Below are positions 34,640 through 46,142 of a DNA stretch of 64,000 nucleotides, one piece after another. The stretch is from Diplosphaera chodatii (Eukaryota; Chlorophyta; Trebouxiophyceae; Prasiolales; Stichococcaceae): NCBI GenBank assembly GCA_032358165.1, contig JAALGY010000031.1, forward strand, positions 1,550,001-1,614,000, written 5' to 3'. Position numbers and translations under genes: made by a program. Every line of letters starts with the position of its first letter. Position 1 is the stretch's first letter. The notes beneath the pieces are model-generated. The model did not search any database. It was not told the DNA's origin and saw only the letters and a program-made list of their open reading frames with translations.

Positions 34640-37600
34640 TCACATCTGCGGCCGGGTCTGCACGACCGTCAGCTCGCCATTGGCATCGATGACACCCTCG
34701 ATGTCCTGCGCTGACCCTAGCGCCTGTTCCACAGCAGCGCCTGCCTCTGCCACCGTGGTCAGCAGCTTTTGCCGGAAGCCCTCATTGGTCAATATCCTGC
34801 GAAGGAAATCAAACAGTCTAGATGTCTCACTTTGCATTGGAGCCCTCCGCAGCAGCAGCTACACATTGTTTGTGCCTTGTATTGTTGTGAGAAATCAGCC
34901 TAGCCATACCAATGGTACACTTGTGTAATAGTGTTGTGCAGCCCCTGGTGCCGTCGTGAGAGCGCATGTACCTGTCCGAGCCGTAGTCGACCTTGCGGGT
35001 GACGGTTTGGTCCATGGTGATGGAGTCGTACAGCCCGGCGCCCGCGTACCCCGCCAGGTCCTCGCCATTGCTGTCGCTGCGGAAGATGAGGGACTCGGGC
35101 ACAAAGAGGCCGTCGCTCTTGGAGGGGAACGCCACCACCTGCGGTCGCAGCACACTTGTGCTGACCATGGGCAGCGGTTTGCACCTCTGCATGCATGCCT
35201 GCTCTGCCGGCACACATGGGCATGCAAGACACACACTTGCGCTGACCACCCTACAAGCAGGGTGCTATGTGAGTCCTGCACATAGCAGATGTGTCGCTTG
35301 CCTGCGGGTTGCCCAGGTCGTCCTTGCGTGCAGTGAAGGAGAGCGAGGTGCCGGGCACCATGCCTGACACGATGGCCTCACCCAGGCCCGCCACCAGCTC
35401 CGCATAGATCTCCTTCTCGTCCCCTGCAGGCAGCAGGCTTCATGCTTCAGGGTCAGAATGCCACGACTTGATCGGGCTGCAGGCCAACGACTGGCCGCCC
35501 CACAGCCGCAGCACTGGCAGGCACCCTGCTTGCACGGCAACAGGGCTGGGTCTTTCAGCCACACCGTTGGACGGGTTGGTGGTGTGGATGACGAAGGCGT
35601 AGGCGGCGGGCACCACGCGCTGGCACAACACCGCCATGCGGATGTCCCGGAAGTCGATGCCCACCTTGCGCATGCTCAGCATCGCCCGCTCGTTGTACTG
35701 GCTGGCCCACACCCCCTGCAGCAGATGTGGCAGAAGTCAGTCATTTATCCGAAGCTGTCACACCAGCAACTTGGGCTATCGTGACAGCCTGCAACTGGAT
35801 TGTAAAGTGTGTCCACGATGTTGTGCTGCTCCATAGACTGTCTGCATGTAGGCTGGACCCCCTGCCCATGCAGACGACCTTCTCAGGGTATCCAGCTGTC
35901 ATGCGCGGCGCTCCTCGGCCTCGGGAATGCGGAGTACCCCAGTGTAGTATGCATGTGCCAGGTGTCGGCGGGAGTGGCAGGAAGACAGCGACAACACCTT
36001 GAGGGCCTGCAGCGCCAGGTCCCACCGCTCCTGGGAGTCTGGCACCGGGATACCGGCCGCCTCCATCTGCGACTTCAGGTCGCTCTGCAGCTGCTGTGGC
36101 ACCTCCACCTGCACCAGACGATACCAAGACAAATGTGGCCACACAGAGAGCACTTCATGAAAAGTTGATTGTTTGACCATTTCAGATGCCAAGTCCGAGA
36201 AGGACAGATGTGGCACCCTCAAGGCGCTATTCAATTTTCTGTGGATAACATCACCTTCATCACCACAGCGCGACACTCCGCCAGTGCAGGCTCAGCATGC
36301 GCATCTGGGATCTTAGCGACCGCTGCCTTGAGCTCTTTGGCAACCCCCTTGTTGGCGCGGTCCTTCAGCACCTGGGGCCGCAGAACGACACAGCTGAGCC
36401 GTCAGTGCCTGCTGTTGCTGCATTTGGTTCCTCTGTGCTGGGGTCCCTTCAATCTTGCATGCCGCCATGATCGACATGATACTTCACAAGCGGGTGGTGC
36501 TGACCTCCTCAAAGCTGCCGAACGGCACGGTCACTGACGCTGGCAGCGCGATGGACTTGGGCAGCTGGCCGCGCAGGCCTGCACACAGACATGAGCACAT
36601 GTGTTAGCATGCTGGGATCATATCGGAGGCGGGAGCCAGCCAGCAGGTCCAGTGCTGCTGGATGCGCAGCCAACAATGGCCACAGCGCCTGCACACAGTC
36701 ACTCTGCTGCGCTACAGCACTTCCAGGCTTGCATGTTGACGGCACAGCCTCCCCGCAGAGGATCACCTGCCAGGTTTTTGGACTTGGCGCCCACCACACC
36801 GTCCTCAAACTCGTCCATGGACACCACCCACTTGCCGCACCACTTGGGCACCGTCACCTTGACCCTGCGCTTGGGCTTCTGCTCCTCACCTCCAGCGCCA
36901 TTGCCCGTGGCGCCTGGCGATCAAGGCATGAAATGTTGCCATCAACCGTCAACAGCCATTGCATCTATGCAGGTAGCATAGGCCTGACATGACCAGGCGC
37001 AACCATGGAGCATGACATCCAGCACCTGACACATCTGCTTCTGACCACTCCACGCCACCGGCGGCTGTGACACTGATGTCCACCCCCTTGCCGCTTAGCT
37101 TTGACACCTGTTGTGTCATGCAGATGCTGTAAGTCCTCAGGCTTAAGACCTTTCCAACGCTCACAGAAAGCACCAATAGGCAGACGATTGCTGGCTGCTG
37201 CAGCACACACCCGTGCAGTATGGCAGCAGCAAAGGGCAGTTCGCATCCACGCACCTTGGCCAGCTCCTCGGCATCGTGGCAGATGGCGAACAGGACGCGC
37301 ATGTTGCGGGCGCGCACGGACACGTGGCTGAGCACGTCGGGGGCGTCGGGCGTGAGCACCGCCACCGCACCCTCGGGCACCTCCTCCTCCCCCGTCACCC
37401 GCTGCGCCACGATGACCGTCGGCTCCTGGTACGTCTGCACCCCGACCAGCAAGCTGTCAGGCGAGTTCCAACTGTTCCATAGCTGTGAGCCGGTGGTCAT
37501 GTGAGGAGCACATCGCAGGTGCAGCGCTGTAGCTGCAGCGAGGCAGCGAAGATGGCAGCAGGCTGCCATAAGCGACATACGCGGCTTGCTTGACAGCTCG

Positions 37601-40600
37601 ATGAGGCAATTGTTCCAAGGTGAATCCTAATGAGCGGCGCCCGGAGGCAGCAGGGTCGTAAGGATTGGGGACTTGTGCGCACCTCGTCCTGGATCTCGTG
37701 GAGGCCATCGACCAGCAGCACGCGGCCGCGCGCATCCACGGGCGAGATGAGCTGCCATGCGCCCAGCTCAGCCGCCGAGCGCAGGCCCTTCTCCAGCGGG
37801 CCCAGCACCTGCGTGCATGCGGCAGTTGCGCTTGTCTCCTTGGCACCAACTCCTGATGGCAGCCAAGTTTGCAAGCCACATGTTCATGTCGGCACCCACC
37901 AGTGACAGTGCAAAGGCGGGGCCGCCCCTGACGACTTCCTCGGCAAACAGCTCCACCGCCCAATCAGCGACACCAAAGGCCTTGCCCAGCCCAGTCGAGA
38001 TGGGCTCCACGACTGACGACACGCGGTCGCTGACGTCTGCCAAGGCACGGCGGATGCGGTCCACCACTGCCGCTGCCTGCCAGTGACACGTAAGCATGTT
38101 GCTGCGACGCCACATGATGAGCAGCCATATGCACTCAAGGACAACAGCGGGTTTTAGTATCTACAAGCATGTGCCAACTGCACAACACAGCAGTGTCGTC
38201 TCACCTTCAGGGCGTCCTCCTTGCTGGGGAACTGCCCTGTGGTCACCGCGCGCGGCAGCGCCTGCCAGGCTGCCAAGCAGTACACAACCTGCACCACGGC
38301 AGACTGCTTGAAAGGAAATTTCTGACTGCAGCTGCTCATGAACATGCAACTGCGTGCATGCTCCTGAGTGCTGGTCGACCACCGCCTGCGCGCTGCACCC
38401 TGCAGTCGTGCATGCCCTTCCCGGATGCCGAGCAGGTGATGTGTGCAGCCAGCTACCTCTTCGTTGTCGCCAATGGACAGGGCCAGGTTCTGCAGCAGGG
38501 GCCCGACCAGGGGGGCCGCGGAGGCGCCGGCGGCCTTGCCAGCCCCCCGCTCCGCCGCGCCCCGCACCACCCCCTCCAGCGCCAGGTCCAGGTACAGCAT
38601 CTCCCTGCCAGCACGCCGTGCCGTGTGCGTCACCACGTCAGCTTGCTGACTTCAAAGCACAGTGACTGCTTGTCTATCGCATCTAAGGCGTGCAGGTAGT
38701 ACTGGACTAGGAGCAGTCAGCGAGCAGAAGTCTGGTCCGCTGCGGGGCTGTGCCGCGCCTGTCGCCGGGGAGCTGGGGCGCCAGCTCCGTGCGGCACTCC
38801 ACCGCGTTCTCCACCAGCGGCAGGATCTGGCTGTCCTTCTGGTGCGACAGCACATAGCCCAGATAGCCCTTGGCAGAGCCGGACACACCCTTGGCTGCAC
38901 CCGCTGACGCCTGCGGCACAGGTTTAGCCCTCAGACGGGGATATTACTCCTTGAGTGCCATAAGGTGGTGCCAGTGAATGTCAGCGAAATACCGTGCAGG
39001 AAGTTTGGCAACAACTGGCATGCAGCATGCAGTGCTGTACCTGCAGGTCGGCGCCCTCATGCACAGCCTTGATGATGCCCAAGTAGTTCTGGAAGTCGGC
39101 GATGAGTGCGTCCCTCTTGTCCGGAAAGTCTTGCGGCTCTTCAGTGATCTTCCTGTCGAAGCCCTCCAGCCGTTCCCGGGTGATGCCTGCAACCGTACAT
39201 CAGGCTTTGCGCATCCTGGGGTAAGCCCCGGTCATGACAGACGCACGACCATAGTACAGCGAAACATGTCGCAGAAGAGCCATTCACGAAAGCGTAGTAG
39301 CTCACCGTGCGAGTCCAGGACGCGCCAGTACGCGCCGTTGTCGCCGCCGGCGCGCAGGAACGCCAGGTATGCTTCGCAGATGCCGATGTCATCTGGCGTT
39401 GTGTTGTTGTGCTGCAGTACGACCAGAAAGATGCTGAAGTACGCCAGACCGCACTGCCACTAGGGGCGTATGACATGGCCAGGCCTTGTGCAGGCGGGAG
39501 CATGGGCGGCATGCATCTGACGGGCGCACCAGCTTCTGGTGCCACTGCTCCATCCAGGTGCCATTCTTCTCGGGGATGTGGTTGCGGTGCATGATGTTGA
39601 GGATCTCGTCCCGCACCGCCTGGGCGTTGCCCCCGCGCCCCACGCACCCCAGCATCATCCGCACCCACTCCTGGGCGGTGCCCTCTGTCCGGGAGTGCGC
39701 CTGTGGCGGGGTGCCAGACCAAGCGGTCACGGTGGACGTCAGTGCCGCCAGCCACCAGCATGGCCAGCAGCAAAGGCAGCGACATGATGTGGCAATGGTT
39801 CGTCGTCGGCTACACAAGTGCAATCGGGACTCCAAGGCGGCAGAACGGCGGGCCACCTCGGCGATGGCGTGCGTCAGGCGGGACTGCGCCTCGCCCAGGA
39901 TGCGCGGCTGCGTGTTGTAGTTGCGCTGCCATGTGAGCTGCCGGCTGGAGCTGTAGCGCAGCCACACGAAGATGGTGGCCATCGCCTCTGCCTGCCCTCC
40001 CTCCGGCAGCATCTGGCCCTGCACATGTGTCGCAGAGCGCAAGCTTGGCATGCATCACATGCCTTGTTGACACCGGAATGACACCGGATCACATAGTGTG
40101 CAGCAATCAAGGCTTGATACCAGACAGGTACAATCTATAAGGGCGTACCTGCAGGACCTGGTCCAGCAGGTCGGCCGCCTTGTTGAAGCGGTGCATGAGC
40201 GTCATCTGACTCTGCTGCTCAAACTCGGCGATGGTGCGCGCCAGCTCGCCGCCCACCTGTGGTCCGCCGGACATAGCTGTGTGCTGGCAGGTGGGTGGCA
40301 ACACATGCACGTCATGACGGTTTGCTCACGACCAACGTCGAGGTCAGCCTTGTGCGAGTTTTCATCAACCTCGTACCTGCGCAGTGTCCTCTTCAGACGA
40401 GGCAGCACGGGGGATGGGGATGTTGAAGTTGCCGCCGCCGTCGCGCCACCAGGCAGACCCATCTTCTGACCTCAGTACGAACACAAGACCTGCGCCACAG
40501 TGACGTGCTTGGTATCAGGCCATGCGCTGCAAATCGCCAGATCGGCCAATGCCTAATCTTCGACTGTGGGGTTCCGTCAACAGTATTCTTGAGCTCTGCT

Positions 40601-43600
40601 GTCCCCGGCTGTCCCTGCCCCACCTGTGAGGTCGCTGCCAGCTGGGATGTCGAAGCTCAGCTGCTGCAGCTGCACATCATCGCCGTCCACCACAACTGTG
40701 TCCCCTGCTGCGAATGCAGAGTCCAGCGCCTTGGTGTCCTCCGCTGCTTCCGTCCCCTTGGGCAGCACCTGCAGCACTCGGCAGCGCTGCTGTCAAAACA
40801 TCGCGGATTGGAGGGGCACGTGGTCACATTGTTACAGGCACGGCGCCACTGCACAGCTGCACAAGCCGCACGTCTTTGGGCGGGCGCAGCCACTCGCCGC
40901 GCTTCCCCCGCCGCTTGACGCCCCAGTGCAGCACCGCAGGCGTTGCCAGGTCGCTGGTGAGCGTGATGGCGGTGGCGCCCTCCGGCCCATCCGGCTGCCG
41001 CACCGCGACCAATAACTCGGCCTTGTCGCCCAAGCCATACACCTGTATGTCGACATCACTCAGTTGGCAGCTGTCCAGGATCCTGCTGTTGTGTCGCAGT
41101 CCACGTCAGCAGCCGTTGCAGTGAAACGATGCTGCAATGCAGGCAGAAAACAGTTTGTTGAGCGGCAGCCGGGCACTAGTGCCGAAGCACCTACCCGGTG
41201 CCACACAGTGGCCTCATCGCGGCCGGCGGCTTCGACCAGCTGCCCAAGCGGCGTTTCCTCATCCTCATACGCCTCCATGGACAGCAGCGGCGCCGGGCGC
41301 TATGTAGTTTGATTTGCACACATCTGTGAGAATAGCTTGGGGAGAGCAGCCAGCGTGCTATGCCACAGGCGCCCGTGCAGGATTCTGACGACCGTGTACA
41401 TGGCGGGCAGGGCAGCTGGTGTGTTTCATGTGAAGAGGTGTCTGTGCTGGCAAGTATCGACATGACAGTGCTGGCTGCAGCCAAAGGGACACCTTGATGA
41501 GGTCCATCACATCGCGCTGTCGCAGGCCCGCGCCCATGCCGAGCTCCACGCCCTCGACCGGCTGCTCTTCCTGCTGCGGCTCTGGCGGCGGCTGCTGCGC
41601 CTCTGGCTCGGGCGGCGGCGGCTGCTCCTGCTGCTGCTCCTGCTGCTGCCGCTGCTGCGCCTCCTTAACAGGCGGCTGCAAGGTGCAAAGAGCAGGTGCT
41701 GGACACATCACCGAGTGGCAGGGTGAGCGTAGAAGTGTGTCAGGTGTGGCGGTTGCTGGCTCACCGCCCGCATGGCCTGCTCCACCTCCTGCAGGCTCTT
41801 GCCGGCGCGCAGCTCGGCACGCAGCTCAGCGCGGGCCTGCTCCGAGAAGTCACCGCCCTCCGGCCGGCCATTGGCCTCCCAGAGCAGGTATGCCTTCAGG
41901 CCGACCTGCACCATCGCATGCCACCAACAAGTTTATCACGCTGCACCGATCGCACTGAACATACCATGAGAGAGATAATTGCAGTCTCACATCCCGATAA
42001 CACCAACACCCTCACCTCATCATCTGGGAGGTCGATGTCTTTTTTAGGTGGCGGCGGCTGAGACCTGGCCTCGCCACCTTTGCGCTGCTGTGCAAACTCG
42101 GCATACTTCTTCTGCCCCTTGGCCACCTGCCAGAGCTCATCCATGGAGACGCCCTCTGCCAGGTAGCTCTTCAGCTCCTGCAGGCAGGGTACAAGAAACT
42201 GTCGCAGGCACAGCAACACACTGGACAGGGGGGCCCATGGCATCACGTCTGCCAAAGCCACAACGATGTCACTGCCATGCAGCTTGTGTACTGCATGATT
42301 GCGCAGAGCAGATGGAATGCATGCTGTCGGCAGTTAGCAGTTGCTGCCAGCTCACCCGTATTGAGACCTGGTACTCAGCGTCCGACTCTTGCGACGAGCG
42401 GTTGGGGCAGCCATCGTTCTCCCACTTGATGTATGCCCAGATGCCGCACAGCTCTGACGACGGCTCTGGCACCTCGGCCGCCCGCTTCTGTTGTGTGGCC
42501 GCTTCTTTAGTTGAACCCTCACGCAGCGCAACCTGAGAGTGTATGCGCAGCAGCCGTATGTGGCAGTCATGACAGCATCAGCAGCTTGTCAATGCCTCGG
42601 TGGCCGCAGCCTCTCTCACTGCTCAGCAGACAGCACAAAGGGCAACATCCAGCTGATGCAGGACCAAGCAGGCGGTCTCACACCTCGAAGTTGTCGCCAC
42701 GGTTGTCGTACCAGGTACTGCCGTCCTTCAGCACAAAGACCAGGGAGTCTGAGGCCTCCGGCCCGCTGAGCACGAGCTCCAGCTCCCGGCCCTCCCCTCC
42801 CACATCCCTGCACCACCAGTGGCTGCTGTCAGGATCTTGCTTGCTTGCGGCCAAAAAGGCAGGTGCAAGGCTGCGGAACTGCCTCGTGGCAGTAGTGGCA
42901 GCATGCATGGCTGAAGCCTGCCTGAACGGCGTCTGGAGGGCACGGTTCTTGTATGCGACAGTGCCCTGCGGTCGCGCCGCATCGCCAGGGAGCCGCCAGC
43001 CGGTCTTGTAGTCCTGGCCGCCAATGACGCCCCAGTGCAGCAGCAGCCGCCCGGGATGCTGCGCTGTCAGGCGCACGCGTTGCTCTTCGCCGCTGGACTG
43101 GACCGTCACCTGCAGAGCGGCAGTGTGAGTCCGTGTGGCTGCTGCGCTGGCCCAGCACCCGCGACAGGCCTGTCACCACTGCGAGCTGCCATCGATCCTG
43201 GTGAACTCAGTCTGCACGAGGTCACCTTCAGGTCATACTTGTTGGCGAGCCTAAAGTCCTTGTCGGCAATCACTGCCGTGTCAGCCTCGGCCACTGCGTG
43301 AGCAATGACGCGCTGCCGTCCCTGCTCCGCGCAGGCTGCGCGTATGCCTGCGAGCGCGGTGGTTCCAAGTGAAGCATTTGCATAACAACTAAGCTATGCT
43401 ATCGAATGCTGGACAGTGCCGTGCATTGACACTGCCTTCCATGGCCATCATGAGCAATGAAGGCACCTGAGCATCTGTGCAGCGCATTCGGACGTGAAGT
43501 ATGGTTACAGGTACGTTGTGCACAGCTCCTCCGCACGTTCCGACCAGCAGCTGACTGCCGGATCGGCCTGCGAAAACAGATCGTTTGTGATTGGTATGCG

Positions 43601-43643
43601 TTTGCAGCGAACGTGGATGCAGATCCACCGTGGGGTTTGACAT
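34640..43643 (-). CDS. GWD1: alpha-glucan, water dikinase (GWD, R1 protein)
   Basis: Phosphorylates glucose units at the starch granule surface in the plastid, which opens the granule for breakdown. It is the largest gene here, with more than 25 exons. The likely exon 1 (43643 to about 43536) is Ser/His/Arg-rich, transit-peptide-like, and joins in phase at 43388 to a frame reading IADKDFRLANKYDLK. CBM45 starch-binding modules follow: RLLLHWGVIGGQDYKTGWRL, AYKNRALQTPF, then a second with PAVLHWGVKRRGKRGEWL. Between them is a Gln/Pro/Glu-rich linker near 41570-41670. The middle has WMEQWHQKL, ITRERLEGFDRKI, KGYLGYVLSHQKDSQILPL and DGLHEIQDEV. The phosphohistidine motif is DVLSHVSVRARN near 37300. 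The C-terminal nucleotide-binding domain has GVWASQYNERA, VPGTSLSFTARKDDLGNPQ, ESLIFRSDSNGEDLAGYAG and the end GVIDANGELTVVQTRPQM, TGA at 34640. All expected blocks are present. A TATA-like box lies 44 nt upstream of the chosen ATG. Confidence 0.92.
41570..41671. repeat. imperfect CTG/CGG-rich tract coding a Gln/Pro/Glu linker in GWD
   Basis: Runs of CTGCTG and GGCGGC on the plus strand. Read on the minus strand they give a Gln-, Pro- and Glu-rich stretch within the GWD N-terminal half, between the two starch-binding modules. Likely a flexible, unstructured linker. Confidence 0.65.
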
Positions 43644-44315
43644 CGTCAGCGCAACAGGCAGGAAAGTCTATTCACCTCAGCAAAAGTTTATATGCACGCG
43701 AAAAGTTGCTGATGCTGGTTCCCTTATGACCGGTGTGAGCGTGCATGATGGTGGCAAGCAAACGGTGCTGCAACCCCAATTCGTCAGATAAGCATCTGTG
43801 CAAAGACTATTGCCAATGTTGCGCGTGGTATGTTTCTGTTGTGCAGTGGCAACGCACAGCGACCAAATGCAGTTGCACCGGTCATTTGTCATGTTTCGCT
43901 GCAGGGCGCCCACAAGTGAGGGTTGTGGAATGAGGATGTCTTGACAGGGGCTGTTGCAAACTATTTCCCAGTTGTCTCTCTGAAGCGTTGCGGATTCTGT
44001 TACATGTACAGACGGTGGAGCGACATGTAGCAGGTCAACACAGCCTTTGTGCAGAAGTCACCCTGCACCATCTTCAATGCAAATTCACTGAGCAGCAAAC
44101 CACACGCCAACAAGTGCCTGACTAGCTAGAGTACGCAATGGTGCTGTGCTGCTTGCTGATTTGTCTTCTGGCTTCGTGCTCGCGCCCTTGCTTTACCACA
44201 ACCACCCTCAGTGCCCCTGCAGGCCAAGCATTGGTCTTGCATATACGCTCAGGCCAAGCCATCCGCAACCATCATTGCAAGACTTCTTTGCCACACTGTA
44301 AGGCAGACCCAATTG
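43644..44315. other. interval between CPSF30 3' end and GWD promoter
   Basis: About 670 nt on the minus-strand path from CPSF30 to GWD. Apart from the TATA-like box at 43687-43695, only short frames without coding character are seen. It should hold the CPSF30 3' untranslated region and the GWD promoter. Confidence 0.4.
43687..43695 (-). promoter_or_regulatory. candidate TATA box of the GWD gene
   Basis: Minus-strand sequence GCATATAAAC; its TATAAA core is 44 nt upstream of the proposed GWD ATG at 43643. It supports that start choice. The spacing is almost the same as for the AGPase gene (48 nt). Confidence 0.45.
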
Positions 44316-45582
44316 CTAGCCATGCAGACGCACCACCTGCTGCGACTGCAAGAACGGTGGCGGCAAGTTGATGCCAGGGCCGTTGAAAACGAAAGGGCTC
44401 GGCATGCCAGGCATGCTGAGCGGCGGTGCTTGGTGTAGTTGTTGCTGCAGCAACTGATGCTGCTGCATGAGCTGCTGCTGCTGTTGCGGCGGCGGATGCT
44501 GCTGCATGAGCTGCTGCTGATGCTGCTGCTGCGGCGGCGGGGGCCCCGGCGGCGGCCTGGGGCCCGGCGGCGGCCGTGGCCCTGGCACCTGCTGCTGCTG
44601 CTGCTGCTGCTGGAGCAGCCCGCCTGGAGCTGGCAGAGCCAGCATGGGCTGCTCTGCCGGGCTGGGCAGCATCTGTTGCTGCGGCTGCTGGGGCGGCGGC
44701 GGCTGCGCCGGCCGCTGCTGCTGCTGCGTCTGCCGCTGCTGCTGCTCTGCTCGTCGGACACGCATGCGGTGCAGCTCGTTCAGCTTCTGCGCCGCCTGAG
44801 CTTCTGGAGGCGGCGGGCCTTCAGACCAGGTGTGCCGGTAGCGGCAGTGCGGACCGTACACGCAGAAGCCCAGCTTGTACATGTTGCACTGCACGACATG
44901 AGGAGCGGTGTCAGAGGGCAGCAGTTCATCGGATAGAAATGCAGGCAATACGTACAGTGGTGCAGTGGTTATCTTGACAACTGCACCATCTTACCTCTTT
45001 TATGTCCTCACGGGCATGCTTGAATGGGCAGTCCGGTTCATTGCACTGCCCCGTCTGCACAAAGGTACGGCAGACCGGCATGCGGTCCTTATCGTACTGG
45101 TGCAAGAAGCTGCACGCGTCGCCCCGCATGCATAGGCCCCGTAACCAGTATGTGCATACCGTCTGCGCATTGGCAACATGAAAGCTGGTCAACCAATCAA
45201 GGAACAGCATGTCAGCTAGCAGAACAGCGGCAGGTGCTGTCATACATGGTATTGTAACTTTGACAATGCACACACGCGAGGATGTGATAGCAGCAGATGC
45301 CTCACCTGTCGATGGTTGCGCACATACCCTGGAGCGCCGGGCGCCGGTGCCACCGGCGCCTTGCTGCTGCTGGGCGCCGCCACCGCCTGAGCCGCACCAG
45401 TCTGCAGGTTGCACACACGGCATGTCAGCATCATGACCATCATGCCTTGACAACGATGCAGTGCAGTCGCAGCGTCAACCGACTGAGAACCATGGTTGTG
45501 GCACAAGCTATACCTGCTGCGCTGCGCGCGGGCTGGTACCCTGCAGTGCCCCCTCAAAGTCAAATGCAAAGTCTTCTTCCAT
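44316..45582 (-). CDS. CPSF30: cleavage and polyadenylation specificity factor 30 kDa subunit, short CCCH form
   Basis: RNA-binding subunit of the nuclear pre-mRNA 3'-end processing complex. Four exons: 45582-45514 (MEEDFAFDFEGAL, as in plant CPSF30), about 45402-45307, about 45165-44998 and the last from about 44892 to the TAG at 44316. Three CCCH zinc fingers are complete. Finger 1 is C-x7-C-x5-C-x3-H in CTYWLRGLCMRGDACSFLH. Finger 2 is C-x8-C-x4-C-x3-H in CRTFVQTGQCNEPDCPFKH. Finger 3 is C-x7-C-x5-C-x3-H in CNMYKLGFCVYGPHCRYRH. Animal and yeast proteins have five fingers; the plant short form has three, as here. After the fingers comes about 180 residues of Gln/Pro-rich low-complexity sequence with no YTH domain, so this corresponds to the short plant isoform. 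The gene is divergent from LPA1. Confidence 0.93.
44439..44760. repeat. CTG/CAG trinucleotide-rich region coding the CPSF30 Gln/Pro tail
   Basis: Multiple runs of CTG repeats on the plus strand, the longest about seven perfect units near 44590-44610, mixed with GGC units. On the minus strand this is the Gln- and Pro-rich C-terminal tail of CPSF30. The plus strand also stays open as a Leu-rich frame through the same stretch, which is a by-product of the repeat. Confidence 0.8.
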
Positions 45583-46142
45583 GACGCCTGCGTCCTGTAA
45601 CCCTCCGACAGAACTGAGGTGCGAAATGCCAAGCGTGTAAAAGGCACTGAACTGCGGAAGAGCTCCAGTGTAGCGAGTAAACAACTGTCAAATGCTGCAG
45701 TTGATCGCAAGCTTGTCGTGCTAGCACCGGTACGCCTACGGCAGGATTTCAACCACGCAGCACAAAGTTGCACAGCGATATAAGAGGGACGCAATCGGCG
45801 TTATGAGCGTGCTTCAATGCATGTTGCCTGCTAGGATGTCATGATGGGACTCGGGAAGCTTCTCAGATTACTAGGTTCCTGTCTCGTAATTGGATACAAA
45901 AGGCACATCAGGTGCCTTCCGAACACATAGGATTGGCAACTCTGATCGGAACCAGCTCCCCAATCACCGTCACCTTGGACCTTGCAGTGCTGCAGAGAAT
46001 CCCTGCTGATGGCTTCGCCTCACTCGTCGTCTGCCTGTCCCCGTCGCACATCTGTCTTGCTTGCTGGAAGACTGCTCACACGGCCACATCTGCGCGCTTG
46101 CTTACGTTAGCTGCCTGACAGATCTTATTGCTGTTTGGCCGC
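45583..46142. other. divergent interval CPSF30 / LPA1
   Basis: Shared upstream region of two genes. No coding frame or clear core promoter element was found. A TATA-like GATATAAG at about 45776-45783 faces LPA1 but is some 360 nt from its ATG. Confidence 0.35.

Noticed and set aside
44439..44936. A Leu-rich open frame on the plus strand
   Set aside because: It is the complement of the CAG-repeat Gln/Pro tail of CPSF30; CTG repeats give Leu runs without being a gene.
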